Part shown: positions 44,101 to 54,500 of the stretch, in pieces | Layout: every line of letters begins with the position of its first letter | Position numbering within the stretch: position 1 is the stretch's first letter | Source of the DNA: Micromonospora pisi | GTDB taxonomy: Bacteria; Actinomycetota; Actinomycetes; Mycobacteriales; Micromonosporaceae | Assembly (NCBI RefSeq): GCF_003633685.1 | Contig: NZ_RBKT01000001.1 | Span: forward strand, 1,178,001 to 1,242,000 | DNA length: 64,000 bases | Direction of reading: 5' to 3' | Notes under the pieces: generated by a model | What the model was told of the DNA's origin: nothing | Seen by the model: the letters and a program-made list of their open reading frames with translations, nothing else | Database searches by the model: none | Program-made: the position numbers and the translations under genes

Positions 44101-47100
44101 CTTGAGCTGGCCGGCCGGGGTGTAGGTGTACTCGGTCTTCTCGAAGTCCCCGGTCGGGGCGTCGCCCTTGTACTGGCGTAGCTCGGTGACCTGTCCCAGG
44201 GCGTTGGTGATCGTGGTGCGTGGTGTTCCGCCCTCGGGCGGGTCGACGGAGGTCCAGTCACCGCCGTACGTGGTCGAGGTCCGCCACTTCTCCACCCCGG
44301 CGACCGCGAAGATCGTTTCGCGGACCCGGGCAGCGCCGTCGTAGACGTAGAGCGTCTGGCCGTCGACGTCGCCGTTGTCGACCGGGAGTACCTCGTCCGA
44401 GGGCGCCCCGGCAGCCTGGTACGTGGCGTACGTCTTGGCGGTTTCGCCGGTCGGTGTGTAGAAGGTGTCCGAGACCAGCCGGGTGCCGTCAGGCCCCGGT
44501 GCCTGGATCTGCCTCGGTCGCAGCCAACCGTCGAACAGCTGGTACTCGGCCTTGTAACTGAGGTCGTTCTGCTGCGTTTCGGTCTTGACGGCTGTCGCCT
44601 TGTCGGCGGGAACCAGGTAGGTGTACTTGATGCTCGGTTCGAGTCCGGGCACCCGGCTGGTGTCCGGCAGCCACACCTTGACCAACCGGCCGAGCGGGTC
44701 GTACTCGGTCAGGGTCTTGAAGTCGTTCGCGTCGACGGCGCTGATCGGGCTGCCCCGTGCCGGTGCGAGTTCTGTCGTGCTCTCATGTCCCAACGGGTTG
44801 GTCTGCACCACCTTGGTGGTCAGGCCGTTGGTTTCGGTGTAGGCGGTCTTCGCCACCGAGCCCGCCGCGTCGGTCGCGGTCAGCGTGCGGCCGAAGGCGT
44901 CGAAGGTGGCCTCGGCCGCCCGGACGTAGGTCGGGGTGGTGCCGTTGTGACTGGCCAGTTGCTCGGTCCGGGTGGGGTTGCCCCTGGTGGGTGTCACACC
45001 GAACGCCTTGCCGTCGTACCAGGTTCGGCTGTCGCTGAGGACCTGCGTCCTGCGGTCGGGTGTGGCGGAACACTTCACCGCCACCGTCTCCACCCGGGAC
45101 ACCAGCGAGTAGAGGTACGCCGACGAGCTGTCGGCGTACGTCGTACGGGTGCAGTCCTCGTCGCCGGTCTTCGAGACGTCGCCCTCGTCCTCGACCTGGG
45201 TGGTGCGTCCGAACGAGGTCTCGAAGACCGAGGAGGTTTTTGTCTCCCGCCAGACGTTCGCGCCGAGAGCGGTGAGGTTGCGGGTCGAGGCGGTGTTGAC
45301 GAAGTACGCCTTCTTGGTGCCCCAGCTGTGTGTTTCGGTGGCGGTGGTGTGCCGCCACGGTGTGTTGAGCGTCTTGCTGGTCTCGGTGGCGCCGTCGAAG
45401 GTCTTGCTCTCGTACTCGAAGCCGGAGAACTCCTCGTGGTCGGTGTGTACCGTGCCGGCCGAGTCGGTGACGGTGACCGTTCGGGTTTCGCCGTCGGGGT
45501 CCTTGTCGCCGTGCATGCCCCGCAGGTATCGGTACTCCGTCTTGGTGGTCATCGTCTGACCGTCGCCGCCGGTGACCTGGACCCGCCCGTAGCCGCGCCA
45601 GTCACTCCAGGTGAGGTACTCGGCGTCGCTGATTCCGTCCTTCTCCGCGTGCCGCCAGGCGGCACCGTCGAGGTAGTCGTACCGGGTGACGGAGTCCGGG
45701 GAGTTGTTGGTCCGGTCGGTCTCGGTGACCTGGTGGACGACGTACTTGTGGAACCAGTCGGTGATCTTGGAACCGCTGCCCAGTGGTTTCCACTTCACCG
45801 GGAAACACCGGCGGGTGCTGTTGCCCTCGGTCGGCGTGTTCCCGGCGGCGCAGTCCGGCGCCTTGTAGGAGATGTCGATCTGCCCGGCGGTCTCGGTGTA
45901 GATGGTGGTCAGCCGGAACCGGATCAGTGGTGCGATGAAGTCGTCGGAACGGTCGATCCGGTTCGGCATCTGGAGACCGGCGAGTTCGACCGGTGGGGTG
46001 GCGGCGCTTCCGTCGACCAGACCGGTGTGGGTGATCTTGTGGAGCCACAGGGTGCGGCTGCCGTCACCGTTGTCGGTCAGCAGGTGGTCGAGCTTCCACC
46101 GGTCGACCGGACTCCAGCCGCTGGCACCCCGGATCTCGGTGGTGATCGCGGTGAGCCGCTTGCGGGTCCAGAACGACGGACCGATCTGCTCGATCTTGCA
46201 CTTGGTGTCCGCCGCACAGTTGCGGTCCCACGGCACGTCCGGCCAGTGCGCCGCGGTGGAGTTGTTCAGGTCCTGCGGGTCGCAGTCGACGCCCGTGGTG
46301 GGCAGGCACCGTTCACCGGTGTCGAACCGCACCCGCGCGGAGGCGTTGGTGGTGTACACCTCCCCGTCGCGCTGACCGTAGTCGATGCGCTTGAGCCAGC
46401 CCGCCCGGTGGTACTCCACCCCGTCGAGGTCGGCCCGGGCAGCCCGGGCATAGTAGTTGCTCTCCCGCTCGTAGAAGTAGGAGATGACGTTGCCGTGCCG
46501 GTCCTTGACGTAGTCGAGGCTCCATCGCCAGGCCTGCTTGCAGTGTGACTCGACGAAGGTCGCCTTCTTGCAGGGCTCGTCGTCATCGTCGCCGAAGACC
46601 GGTACCGTCCACGCCGAGTCGGTCTCCTCCTTGTTCGACGACCAGCCGGGCAGGCGGTTCAGCCCGAACATGTGCTCGGTGCCGTCAACCGTGGTGATCC
46701 GCCAGTGCTCGCCGTTGTCGTCACCGTTCGTCGCACCGGTGAGCCGCTCGGCCTTCGAGCCGTCGTCGCTGCCGAGCCGCCAGGTGTCGCCGTCCTTGAC
46801 CAGTTCGGTGGACTTGCCGTTGAGCAGGACGGTCGCGTTGTCGTACGCCCAGCACAGGTCACCGGAGAGCGAGTGGCCGTCGTCCGCGCAGGCCTTGTAG
46901 CGCCGCTCGATGTACCCGGGCTCGTAGCTGAACCCCTCACCGATCCACGAGCCCTGGTTGTTGGTGGTGGCCGTACGGCCATCCACGGACTGGGAGGAGT
47001 AGGCGAGGCTGATGCCGGGGCCGCCGCCGCTGGGGACCGGCGGTGTGGTCAGCGGGTACGACCACGAGTAGCCACCAGTGGAGGGGCTGACCGACCACTT

Positions 47101-47931
47101 CGCCGACGGGGCGAGCTTGGTCGCCCCGTAGTTACCTTGTGAGCTGGCGTCGGCGGCCACCATGGCGTAGAGGGCGCCGGTGTTCGCCGTGGCGGTCACG
47201 TCGGCGGAGAGGGTGCGGCCCTCGCTGTTGTTGACCGTGGGGAGCGGCTGCCCCAGACACGCTGCCGCCTCTGGCGTGGTCAGCGCGCACTCGGGGAGTT
47301 GCACCAGTCGCAGCCGGGCGCCGAAGTCGCCGCCGAACATGCCGGCGATCCCCTCGTACCCGAGGCGGAGTTGTACCTGGCCCGCGCCGCGTTGGCCGTC
47401 GGTCCGCCCCACCCGGAGCACCGGCCCGTCGACCCCCGCTGTCTGGGCCGCCTTACGATCCAGCACCTCCACCCGGACCCTGCCGGGCGTCGGTGCCGCG
47501 ATCGCTGACCGGTTTCCGGTCTCCGCCGACGTCGGGGTCGATGGGGCGGACACGGCGACCGTGAGGCCACCGGCCTTCCCTGTGGTCGCCGCAGCGACGG
47601 ATGCCGCAGCGGGTGAGCGGCCCGCGTCGGGCCTCGGGACGGCGAGTTCCGCCGAGCCGGGCGCCGGCCAGACGACCGGTGCGGGCTTGGTGGCCGCCGC
47701 GGCGACGGCCGCGTTGGGCGTACGCGGCGTGACCGGCAGCGCAGGCCGCTCCGGCACGACTCGCGTGGGATCGGTGACGGCCGGCCGGTTGCCGCCCTTC
47801 GGGGCGGCCGAGGCAGGGGACGTGGTCACCTGGATGAGGGTGACGCTCATCAGGCCGGCCACCACCCAGGCACCCGGTCGTACGACCTGGCGGTGGAACG
47901 CGCTCGACGCGACCAAGACTCGGGAGAACAT
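41113..47931 (-). CDS. RHS-repeat polymorphic toxin with Hint and YwqJ-like deaminase tip
   Basis: A 2272-residue secreted protein. A Sec-type signal (residues 1-43, ending SPASAAPK) is followed by about 800 residues of SpvB/TcdB-like and RHS N-terminal region, then many YD repeats (YTYTPAGQLKTVKDPAGNVW). The RHS core ends near residue 1839 (YDPVIGRFISVDPV, FSDPTGLRP). A Gly/Ala-rich hydrophobic stretch is followed by a HINT autoprotease-like domain (FDPETPVVMADG to TYYVIAGGTPVLVHN, about 2004-2149). The tip, about 2147-2272, has GNGNCAEVCVINQLGGDPSK (C-A-E at 2211-2213) and CFSC (2244-2247), the zinc and catalytic pattern of YwqJ-like deaminases. The ATG at 47931 has GGAGC upstream. It would be released by Hint cleavage and act on nucleic acid or nucleotides. 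Confidence 0.85.
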   Translation of the reverse strand: MFSRVLVASSAFHRQVVRPGAWVVAGLMSVTLIQVTTSPASAAPKGGNRPAVTDPTRVVPERPALPVTPRTPNAAVAAAATKPAPVVWPAPGSAELAVPRPDAGRSPAAASVAAATTGKAGGLTVAVSAPSTPTSAETGNRSAIAAPTPGRVRVEVLDRKAAQTAGVDGPVLRVGRTDGQRGAGQVQLRLGYEGIAGMFGGDFGARLRLVQLPECALTTPEAAACLGQPLPTVNNSEGRTLSADVTATANTGALYAMVAADASSQGNYGATKLAPSAKWSVSPSTGGYSWSYPLTTPPVPSGGGPGISLAYSSQSVDGRTATTNNQGSWIGEGFSYEPGYIERRYKACADDGHSLSGDLCWAYDNATVLLNGKSTELVKDGDTWRLGSDDGSKAERLTGATNGDDNGEHWRITTVDGTEHMFGLNRLPGWSSNKEETDSAWTVPVFGDDDDEPCKKATFVESHCKQAWRWSLDYVKDRHGNVISYFYERESNYYARAARADLDGVEYHRAGWLKRIDYGQRDGEVYTTNASARVRFDTGERCLPTTGVDCDPQDLNNSTAAHWPDVPWDRNCAADTKCKIEQIGPSFWTRKRLTAITTEIRGASGWSPVDRWKLDHLLTDNGDGSRTLWLHKITHTGLVDGSAATPPVELAGLQMPNRIDRSDDFIAPLIRFRLTTIYTETAGQIDISYKAPDCAAGNTPTEGNSTRRCFPVKWKPLGSGSKITDWFHKYVVHQVTETDRTNNSPDSVTRYDYLDGAAWRHAEKDGISDAEYLTWSDWRGYGRVQVTGGDGQTMTTKTEYRYLRGMHGDKDPDGETRTVTVTDSAGTVHTDHEEFSGFEYESKTFDGATETSKTLNTPWRHTTATETHSWGTKKAYFVNTASTRNLTALGANVWRETKTSSVFETSFGRTTQVEDEGDVSKTGDEDCTRTTYADSSSAYLYSLVSRVETVAVKCSATPDRRTQVLSDSRTWYDGKAFGVTPTRGNPTRTEQLASHNGTTPTYVRAAEATFDAFGRTLTATDAAGSVAKTAYTETNGLTTKVVQTNPLGHESTTELAPARGSPISAVDANDFKTLTEYDPLGRLVKVWLPDTSRVPGLEPSIKYTYLVPADKATAVKTETQQNDLSYKAEYQLFDGWLRPRQIQAPGPDGTRLVSDTFYTPTGETAKTYATYQAAGAPSDEVLPVDNGDVDGQTLYVYDGAARVRETIFAVAGVEKWRTSTTYGGDWTSVDPPEGGTPRTTITNALGQVTELRQYKGDAPTGDFEKTEYTYTPAGQLKTVKDPAGNVWGYEYDQRGRKVRSVDPDAGSTTFTYDDLGQVVSSTNALSATISYTYDPIGRKKASYKGAADSGELLSQWEYDEELVGTLFAAKRYVDGAAYTTYSTDYDEFYRPHATLYEVPEQAGAELAGIYSFGTEYNRDGTVQVTGMSDGGGLPFESIAYTYDSVQRPIAMTGDAPYLTAVDYTGTGEVLQSEAALGTHRVWSTYEREQGSKRLSRQRLDRSGAPVVDIDARYTYDPAGNVTSIADTPTGSRDVQCFTYDYLRRLTQAWTTASTATDPCAGGPESTGVGGIAPYHHSYAFDAGGNRKTETQHPAGGSTLVERTYEYPQPGQPQPHTLSRMTETTATGDRLHTYDYDEAGNTTRRTAAADDQTLVWDTEGNLASVTEAGVTTSFVYDVDGSRMLRKEPDATTLYLPGMELRLDHTTRVVNGTRYYPLPGGGTIIRKVNGLSYVAADHNGTGQASVDEAGGVVHRRSTPFGGPRGAQPGAGQWPSEKGFVNGNQDSTTGLVNIGAREYDPVIGRFISVDPVMDLTDPQQMQGYAYANNNPVSFSDPTGLRPECGGGTGTYSCVNPNGSVSSNVELTGEQKKRYDNHLNDIRKRNKCQESWYCRNKSKIAGAVVGTVVGVGCGFAIGWTGVGAVACGAAAGAVGSFVTGWMDGQRGWDLARTTIIGGAVGAVTAGVFSAAGAGVRGAIGAGAGGRAGGFASGFGKEARNIVGRGCKHSFDPETPVVMADGTTKPIKDVEIGDEVLATDPETGETVPKEVVGTHKNLDKELAEVRVLDPKTGITAILSTTQNHPFWNDSAGTWDEAKGLGSGDRLATVGPRAPPEVLSVEVWNGAAEMRDLTVADIHTYYVIAGGTPVLVHNCGTGAQDGAGMSDDELLQAAGNLRDKFAQSVKGKKHPPASVTAGYNVETRRFAAGHSQGNGNCAEVCVINQLGGDPSKIRFTTAVRPRTGRQLAICFSCEATSPRHHFPPDTEFRSDFIAGFYN

Positions 47932-48019
47932 CGGTTGCTCCAAAGGTCAAGGGAAGCAAGGCAATTTCGGCAGGGGTCGTGGGGCCGCCGAAGATCCGGC
48001 GGCCCGACGACGGGGCGGT

Positions 48020-51000
48020 TCAGAGGCCCGGTTGTTCCTTCGTGGCGAGGTTGATCCGCTGGATCAGTGTCTGGTCGGCGACGCCGTCGTAGATGCGGAC
48101 GTCGTCGATCGCACCAGAGAGGTTCTCCCGGTAGGCGTCGTCGACGAAGGCCCGACCGAGTTGCAGCCCACCGGTGGCCTGGAACGGAGTGATCAGATCG
48201 ATCGCGTCGATCACCTGGCCGTTGAGGTAGAGCAGGATTTCCCGGGTGTAGCCGTTGTAGACCACCGCCAGGTGGTCGCCCTTACCGGTCGTCTTCGGCG
48301 CCACTCCGGTGTCGCGGACGGTCGGCTCGGCGGCCACCGCGTCGCTGTCCTGCACCGCCAACTCCCACCGGCCCTCGGCGTTGCAGCGGACCACGACCGC
48401 ACTGTTGTGCGCGCCCTTGAGGGAGAGAGCCGTCATCGGCGCACCGACGCAACTGCTGTTCAGACGTGCCCGGGCGGCGATGGTGAAGCTTCCCGCCGTG
48501 TCGGCGTTGGCCGTGGTGCCGGCGTACGAGGTCGGCTGGCCGTTGAGTGCGAGGTGGCCGCCACCGAGCATCGCCGTCACCGGGTGCCGGAAGAGGGATG
48601 TCCCGGCTCCGAGCGACAGGCCGGCGCCGCCCCCGTACTCCGGGCTGACCAGGCCCGCTTCGGTGTTCAACTGCCAGTACGCGACTCGCCGGGGAGCGGT
48701 CTTCCGCAGGCCGGTGACCTCGTCGGACTGGATCAGCCGGTCGAAGACCGAAACGTCGGCCAACTCGCCGGCCCAGTGGTCGGTGTAGCCGTGCTTGGTG
48801 ACTCGGCGGCCCAGTTGCAGCGCACCTCGTGACTTGGTCGCGGAGCCGCGCTTCGCGGTGACCGGGGTGGAGTCCCCGACCCGCAACGACATGGTCCGCT
48901 GGATTCCGTCGTAGTACGCGGCCAGGTGCGTCCAGCCGGTGGTCGCGCCGGGAACGGTCACCTTCCATTCGCCGAGGGAGACGACATCGTTGACCGGTAT
49001 CCGGAACACCCACGAGCCGTTCTCGACGCCAAGGCTGAACCCGGTCTCGCCCGAACCGTCCTGGCTGACCGCCACCTGCCGTCGGCTGGTGTCAGTGACC
49101 TTCACCCACGCGGTCACCGCGAAGCTCTGCGAGGTGTCGGTCAGGACGTTGCCCGTGGTGGTGAGGTAGCCGTTCGGGGTTCCGTCGAGTCGGGCGGCCG
49201 TGTCGGAGGCGCCGCCGGGGCCGGCCACACCGAGCGTCACCCCGTCGCCGACCGTGGCGTCGTGTCCACCGAACGCGTCGTCGGCGCTGCGGTCACCCGC
49301 GACCTCGGAGAGCGACCACTGGGCGGTCGGCGGTCGCTTGCCCACCCGGAAGGTGCAGGAGGCGATGCTGCTGGACCTTCCGGCCCGGTCAACGGCCAGG
49401 ACGTTGACCGATCGCGGCCCGTCCTTGTCCGGCAGCCACTGCACGGTGACCGGTCCGCCGGCGGTGGCCGGGCGTACGACGTTGGTGGGCGACGGGTTGG
49501 TGTTGAAGCCGTACCGGTACTCGACCACGTCGGTGGCGGCGGAGTCGAAGGTGAAGCTGCTGTAGACGCCAATCGAGCCGCGCCAGTCGTCGTCGGTCAG
49601 ACACTGGTGCGCGTCGGGTGTGCCGTTGTCCGCCGCGTCCAGCGGCAGGAACTGCGCCGAGTCGACGTCCGGCGCGCTGGGGCTGGTGCGGTCGTACACG
49701 AACTCGCAGGGGTTGCGGGTGCCGTCGGAACTCCACGGGCCCCAGGCGGTGTTGTCGCTGGCCCGCACCTCCCAGGAGATCACGACGTTCTGGGGGATGT
49801 CGGCGGGGACGGTGTAGTCGAACCGCGATCCGCTTGACTTGAGTCCGGTGGTGTAGCTGCGGGTCTGCAAAGTCCCGCCGGTCGGCGTCCAGGTCACCCG
49901 GAACTCGCCCTTGACCGGCTCGGCGGCGGCGGACGAGTGGTCCGGGTCGCGAAGCACCGCGGACAACCGGGGCGGGGTGTCGACGTACGGCGGAGTGCCG
50001 GAGACGCAGAGGCCGCCCGGTGACTGGCTAAGGTCAGCCTGGTTGGGAATCAGCGGGGCGCGGTTGTAGTGAACCGACAGCAGGGCGTTGTCACAGAAGC
50101 GCTTGCTGTGTTGGTAGTTGGTCTCGTTGGTGGCCTTCAGACCGAGGGTGACCGAACTCCACTTGTTGGTCGCCGCGAGCTGCACCGCCTCCTTGGCGTT
50201 CCAGGCCGCGTTCTGGTTGGTCGAGGTGCAGCTCGACTGGACGCTGCTCGGCGATCTGGTCTCCAGCAGGTTCGCGCCGGAGTCCCAGTTGGTTCCGCCG
50301 GGTTGGTTGCCCCAGTTCGTCGACGCGCTGATTCCCTTCGGCATGAGGTAGAGCGACGCGGCGCGTGCGGTGGAGTTCCAGGCGTGCTGCATGGTGACCC
50401 GGAACTCGGCGCTGAGGATCGTCTTACCGGAGTACGGGGTGGAGATCGTGTAGAGGACCCGCTTCACCTTGGAGCTGTTGCACGACTCCGGGCAGAGGCC
50501 GATCCGCTCGTGGCGCTTGCCGTCGAACTTCCAGTACTCCTCGCTCGGGTAACCGCTGTCCACCATCGCCCAGGAGCTCTTGCTGGTCGACTGCCAGACC
50601 GGGTCGAGGTAGACCGGCCACGTCGTGTCCGGGTCGGCGAGCATGGCGGCGTCCGGCGTGAGCGTGAGCGTGCCGTTTGCGAGACTCAGGTCGATCGGCG
50701 CCACCGTCGCACTGTCGGACGGCCCCCAGGTGTGGTCGCGGTCGTCAGCGGGGTCGGAGCCGGCTGTCCTGGCGCCCTGTGGATCACCGCTGTCCCACAT
50801 CAACGGGGCGTCCGCCTCGAAGACCGGGTTGCTGGTGGCCGGGTCGAGCGCGGAGACGCCACCGTCCTCGGTCTCCTGGATGGTCAGACCGGTCGCCGAG
50901 ACACCAAGTTCCAGTTCCTGCAACTCCGGCAGGTTCGCCGCTTCGGGTGTCTTCAGGACGATGACGTGCGAGAAGCCCTCGATCGTCGCGTTGACCACCA

Positions 51001-51577
51001 GGTCGACGTCCGGGAACACCTCCGGGTAGACGGCCTGGTCGCCGTTGAGCACCGGCGTCGGCAACGAATAGGGCCACTGGAGCGCCATGCTCCGGTCGTC
51101 CCGGTCCATCGCCGCCAACGGGGTGGTGCCGCCGCCGGAGAATCGCACGTCGATCAGCGCGGCGGCCGGGGCGATGGTCCCGTCGGTCCGCTGCACCAGG
51201 GTCGCGTCGGCCGGCGCCCAGGTGTCCCCCTGGAGGACCCGTACCGGTCTGGCGTGGTCGTTGGCCACCAGAGTGCCGTCCGGCTGGGCGAAGACGTCAC
51301 GGTACTCACTGCGGTACGCCAGCACCTCCACCGGCTGGTTCAGCGATGCCGCCGCCACCAGCGCCTCTGCTTCGGTGTCCCGGACCGGCGCCTCCTCGAC
51401 CACGGCGACCGTCGAGGCAGCCGGAGCAGGCCGTTCCCCCGACACGTACGCCATGGTGGACGCGAGGCCGGCAAGTCCGGCCATGAGGCCGAGGGTGAAC
51501 AGCCGGCTCCGCCTCCGTACGCCAACAGTCACTGTGCGCTCCTCCCCCGTCGAGCTGCGCATCGTCGTCTTCTTCAT
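48020..51577 (-). CDS. Secreted LamG/DNRLRE-domain protein of the RHS operon
   Basis: A 1185-residue extracellular protein. A signal/anchor segment (FTLGLMAGLAGLASTMAYVS) is followed by a 250-residue region shared with the upstream gene (LPTPVLNGDQAVYPEVFPDV, APLMWDSGD). A DNRLRE-type beta domain follows (SGYPSEEYWKFDGKRHERIG), then FN3-like domains, then two LamG/concanavalin-like domains (QSFAVTAWVKVTDTSRRQVA; GDHLAVVYNGYTREILLYLN). The start ATG at 51577 shares its A with the stop of the upstream gene (TGATG), so the two are translationally coupled; the longer frame is not needed. It precedes the RHS toxin by 88 bases and may carry or anchor it. Confidence 0.82.
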   Translation of the reverse strand: MKKTTMRSSTGEERTVTVGVRRRSRLFTLGLMAGLAGLASTMAYVSGERPAPAASTVAVVEEAPVRDTEAEALVAAASLNQPVEVLAYRSEYRDVFAQPDGTLVANDHARPVRVLQGDTWAPADATLVQRTDGTIAPAAALIDVRFSGGGTTPLAAMDRDDRSMALQWPYSLPTPVLNGDQAVYPEVFPDVDLVVNATIEGFSHVIVLKTPEAANLPELQELELGVSATGLTIQETEDGGVSALDPATSNPVFEADAPLMWDSGDPQGARTAGSDPADDRDHTWGPSDSATVAPIDLSLANGTLTLTPDAAMLADPDTTWPVYLDPVWQSTSKSSWAMVDSGYPSEEYWKFDGKRHERIGLCPESCNSSKVKRVLYTISTPYSGKTILSAEFRVTMQHAWNSTARAASLYLMPKGISASTNWGNQPGGTNWDSGANLLETRSPSSVQSSCTSTNQNAAWNAKEAVQLAATNKWSSVTLGLKATNETNYQHSKRFCDNALLSVHYNRAPLIPNQADLSQSPGGLCVSGTPPYVDTPPRLSAVLRDPDHSSAAAEPVKGEFRVTWTPTGGTLQTRSYTTGLKSSGSRFDYTVPADIPQNVVISWEVRASDNTAWGPWSSDGTRNPCEFVYDRTSPSAPDVDSAQFLPLDAADNGTPDAHQCLTDDDWRGSIGVYSSFTFDSAATDVVEYRYGFNTNPSPTNVVRPATAGGPVTVQWLPDKDGPRSVNVLAVDRAGRSSSIASCTFRVGKRPPTAQWSLSEVAGDRSADDAFGGHDATVGDGVTLGVAGPGGASDTAARLDGTPNGYLTTTGNVLTDTSQSFAVTAWVKVTDTSRRQVAVSQDGSGETGFSLGVENGSWVFRIPVNDVVSLGEWKVTVPGATTGWTHLAAYYDGIQRTMSLRVGDSTPVTAKRGSATKSRGALQLGRRVTKHGYTDHWAGELADVSVFDRLIQSDEVTGLRKTAPRRVAYWQLNTEAGLVSPEYGGGAGLSLGAGTSLFRHPVTAMLGGGHLALNGQPTSYAGTTANADTAGSFTIAARARLNSSCVGAPMTALSLKGAHNSAVVVRCNAEGRWELAVQDSDAVAAEPTVRDTGVAPKTTGKGDHLAVVYNGYTREILLYLNGQVIDAIDLITPFQATGGLQLGRAFVDDAYRENLSGAIDDVRIYDGVADQTLIQRINLATKEQPGL

Positions 51578-54500
51578 CACGCGATCGCCGCCCCGAGGGC
51601 GACCACGTCGGCGGGAATGCCGCCCACGCCGGGTCGCCACTGCTGCACCGGTGCGGTGTTGCCTGCGACCAGGTCCGACCAGGCCAGCGCATATATCGAG
51701 TCGTCCCCGTACGGGCTGGCGAGGTAGAGATGCCGTCCCGTCGCGCCGAGAGCCAGGCCGAACAGTTCCCGCTCCGTCGCACTGCCCGACAGACTGGTCG
51801 CACCCCGGCGCAGCAGGACGGAGCTGGTGATCGGGTTGGCGGCCGCACCGAAGACGTGCACCGTGCCGGCGTCCGCCGTACCGTCCAGGTCCTGACCGGG
51901 CGTCGCGACGGCGACCAGGAGTGTCTGGGCGGTGGCGACCTCGCCGGGTGCGGTGTTGACAACCAGCACCCGCTCGCCGAAGTAGTCGCCGTCCTCGGCG
52001 ACCCCGGTCAGCCCTTCACCGCCCTGGAAGACACCGTTGACGCCGGTGGCGACAGTCGAGGTCAGGTGGTACCGATGGATCTTGCCCGCGTCGGGCTTGC
52101 CTCCGACACCATCGCCCGGTGCACCCACCACCATGAACGAGTCGGGTTGCCCAGCCGGTGCCCCGGCCGCCCGGTAGCTGGCCATCGAGACCGACTTACC
52201 AAAGTTGGCGTGGGCCCAGCCGGCCCCTCCGGTCTGGTCCTTGACCCATTTCGGTCGGCCGGAGACCAGCTCGTGGGTGTAGATGGTGACCGCCCCGGCG
52301 AACGCCGCCCCGTTCGCCGTCGTCTCGCCCGGGTGACCGGCCGCGAGGTGGTGTGCCGACGCGGTGACCGAGTAGCCGAACCGGTCGTCGGTCTCGTTGC
52401 TGTCGGTGGATCCGGCCACCGCCTGGTCCAGGGCGACGTTGACGGTGCCGCGCAGGTAGTGGACCAGGCCCGCGTCCACGGCGGTACCGAGGTCTTCACC
52501 CGGCACCCCGATCAGCAGGTACGGCTCACCCGTGGCGGTACGACCGCCGGCGACCGAGTAGCCGAACCAGTCCTCCGCCTCAAGCGCGTCAGGGGTGGCA
52601 CCCACGTCCTGGTGATAGTTCAACGACGCGGGACCCGCAGCCAACCCGGTCGGGGTGCCCAGCAACACGTAGACCACGCCGACGTCGGCCAGACCGTTCA
52701 GGTCCTCGTACGGAACCCCGACCGCGAGATCCGTACAGCCGTCGTTGTTCGCGTCGTAACTGGCGATCGACGTACCGAAGCCGTCCCCGACCTCCGCCCC
52801 TCCGGAGACCTGGGAGTTGTTTTCGTGCACGGTCTGCACGTTGCCGGTGCCGCCGTAACTGACGTGGACGCGCCCGGCCCTGGCCCGCCCGTCAACCGTG
52901 GCTTCCGGATCGGCGATTGCGACGTCGGCGACCCCGTCGCCGTTGAAGTCGCTGTCCGTGCCGGCCGTGCAGCCGGCGACCGGTGGCGCGGTGACGTACA
53001 CGACGATCTCGCAGAAGGACGACCAGACGTCGCTGCCGGCGACGCCGTCGGCCGCCTTCACCCGCCACTTGTACGTTCCGCCGTCGACGAAGGCGCCAGC
53101 CGGTACGGTCGCGGCGGCGGTGGCGCCCGAGGTGACACCGGTGAGGGTGGTGGAGCCGATCGGTGCGCTCGCGTTCAGCGCCCACCACTCGAAGCTGACC
53201 GACATGGCGGTGGCGTCGCCGTCGGAAACGGTGGCCCGCAACTGCGGGGTCAGCGAGTTGACCAGTGGTCGGCCGGTGCCGGTCGTACAGGTGGATGCCG
53301 GCACGGTGGCGCGGGCCGTGACGGTCGGCCAGGAGTTGTAGGTGATCGACGCCTTCGGATCCTCCGCCGCGCTGCCGCCCTCACGGGATCGGAACTGCTT
53401 GAAGCCGGTCCGCGACGTCTCGTCGGTGGCCCGGATCCCCATGCCCGCCCGGGTCTTGCCCTCGTCGGCGGCCCGTTGGAAGAAGCTCTTGCCGCTGACC
53501 GTCGCCCAGCCGTCCGCACAGTCGGTCGACCCGTACGTCGCGGTCGAGGTCGCCTCATGGTGGTTCCACGCCGGCTGGCTGCCGAAACGGGTGCTGTAGG
53601 TGGAGGTCCCGGTCGACCAGATCTCCCAGGAGGTCGGGGTGCAGGTGTCCGACCAGAAGTTCCACAGCGACACCGTCGCCGCCGTGATCTGCTTGCCGAC
53701 CAGCACGGTGGTGTCCCAGGTGATGAACGACCTGGCCAGCGTCATCGGCGTGGTGGCCAGCAGACCGATCTGCAGATCCGGCTCCTGGTTCTGGTCGGTG
53801 TTCACCTGCTCCCGCACGTAGGTGTCGAACGTCGTGGTCAACGGGTTGACCGTCGGATCGATGGTCACCGGGAAGGCCGTGGAGTCACTGCGCAGCCAGG
53901 CGGGATCGGGAGTGAGAATCAGCTCCACCCCGTCGGTCCGGTTCGCCACATCGGTCCGTACCGGCTCACGCGTCTGCGGCTCACCGGTGACGGTCCTCTT
54001 CGCGTCCCACATCAGGGGCGCCGGGATCCGGGCGGTCTGCCTACCGGCCCGGTCGGTCAACGTGACCGCCCCGTCCTCGCCACGCTCCGCCGCCGCCACT
54101 CCCGGGCCGGTGAACGGGAACCGCACCTTCTCCACCCGCGCGACCGCCTCCCGGGTCTTGACCACCAGGAACTGTTCGAAGCCGGAGCGGGTCGCCTCCA
54201 CGACCAGGTCGACCCCGGGCAACGCCTCGACGTAGGTGGCCCGGTGGCCCTCGAGGGTCGGTGCGGGCAGGGCACCCGCCCAGCCCATCGCGACCCGCTG
54301 GTCACCGACCCCGACCGCGGCCAGTTCGTGCTCGCCCGCGCCGCGTGCCCCGGAGATCCGCAGACCGTTGGGGTGCGCCACCGGTTGCACCGCACCGTCG
54401 GCGCCCACCCGGAGCGTCAGGTCGACCGACACCCAGTCCGCACCCCGTCGGAACCGCTGCACACCCGCGGCGAGATCGACCCGGACCTGCCCGTCGGGCA

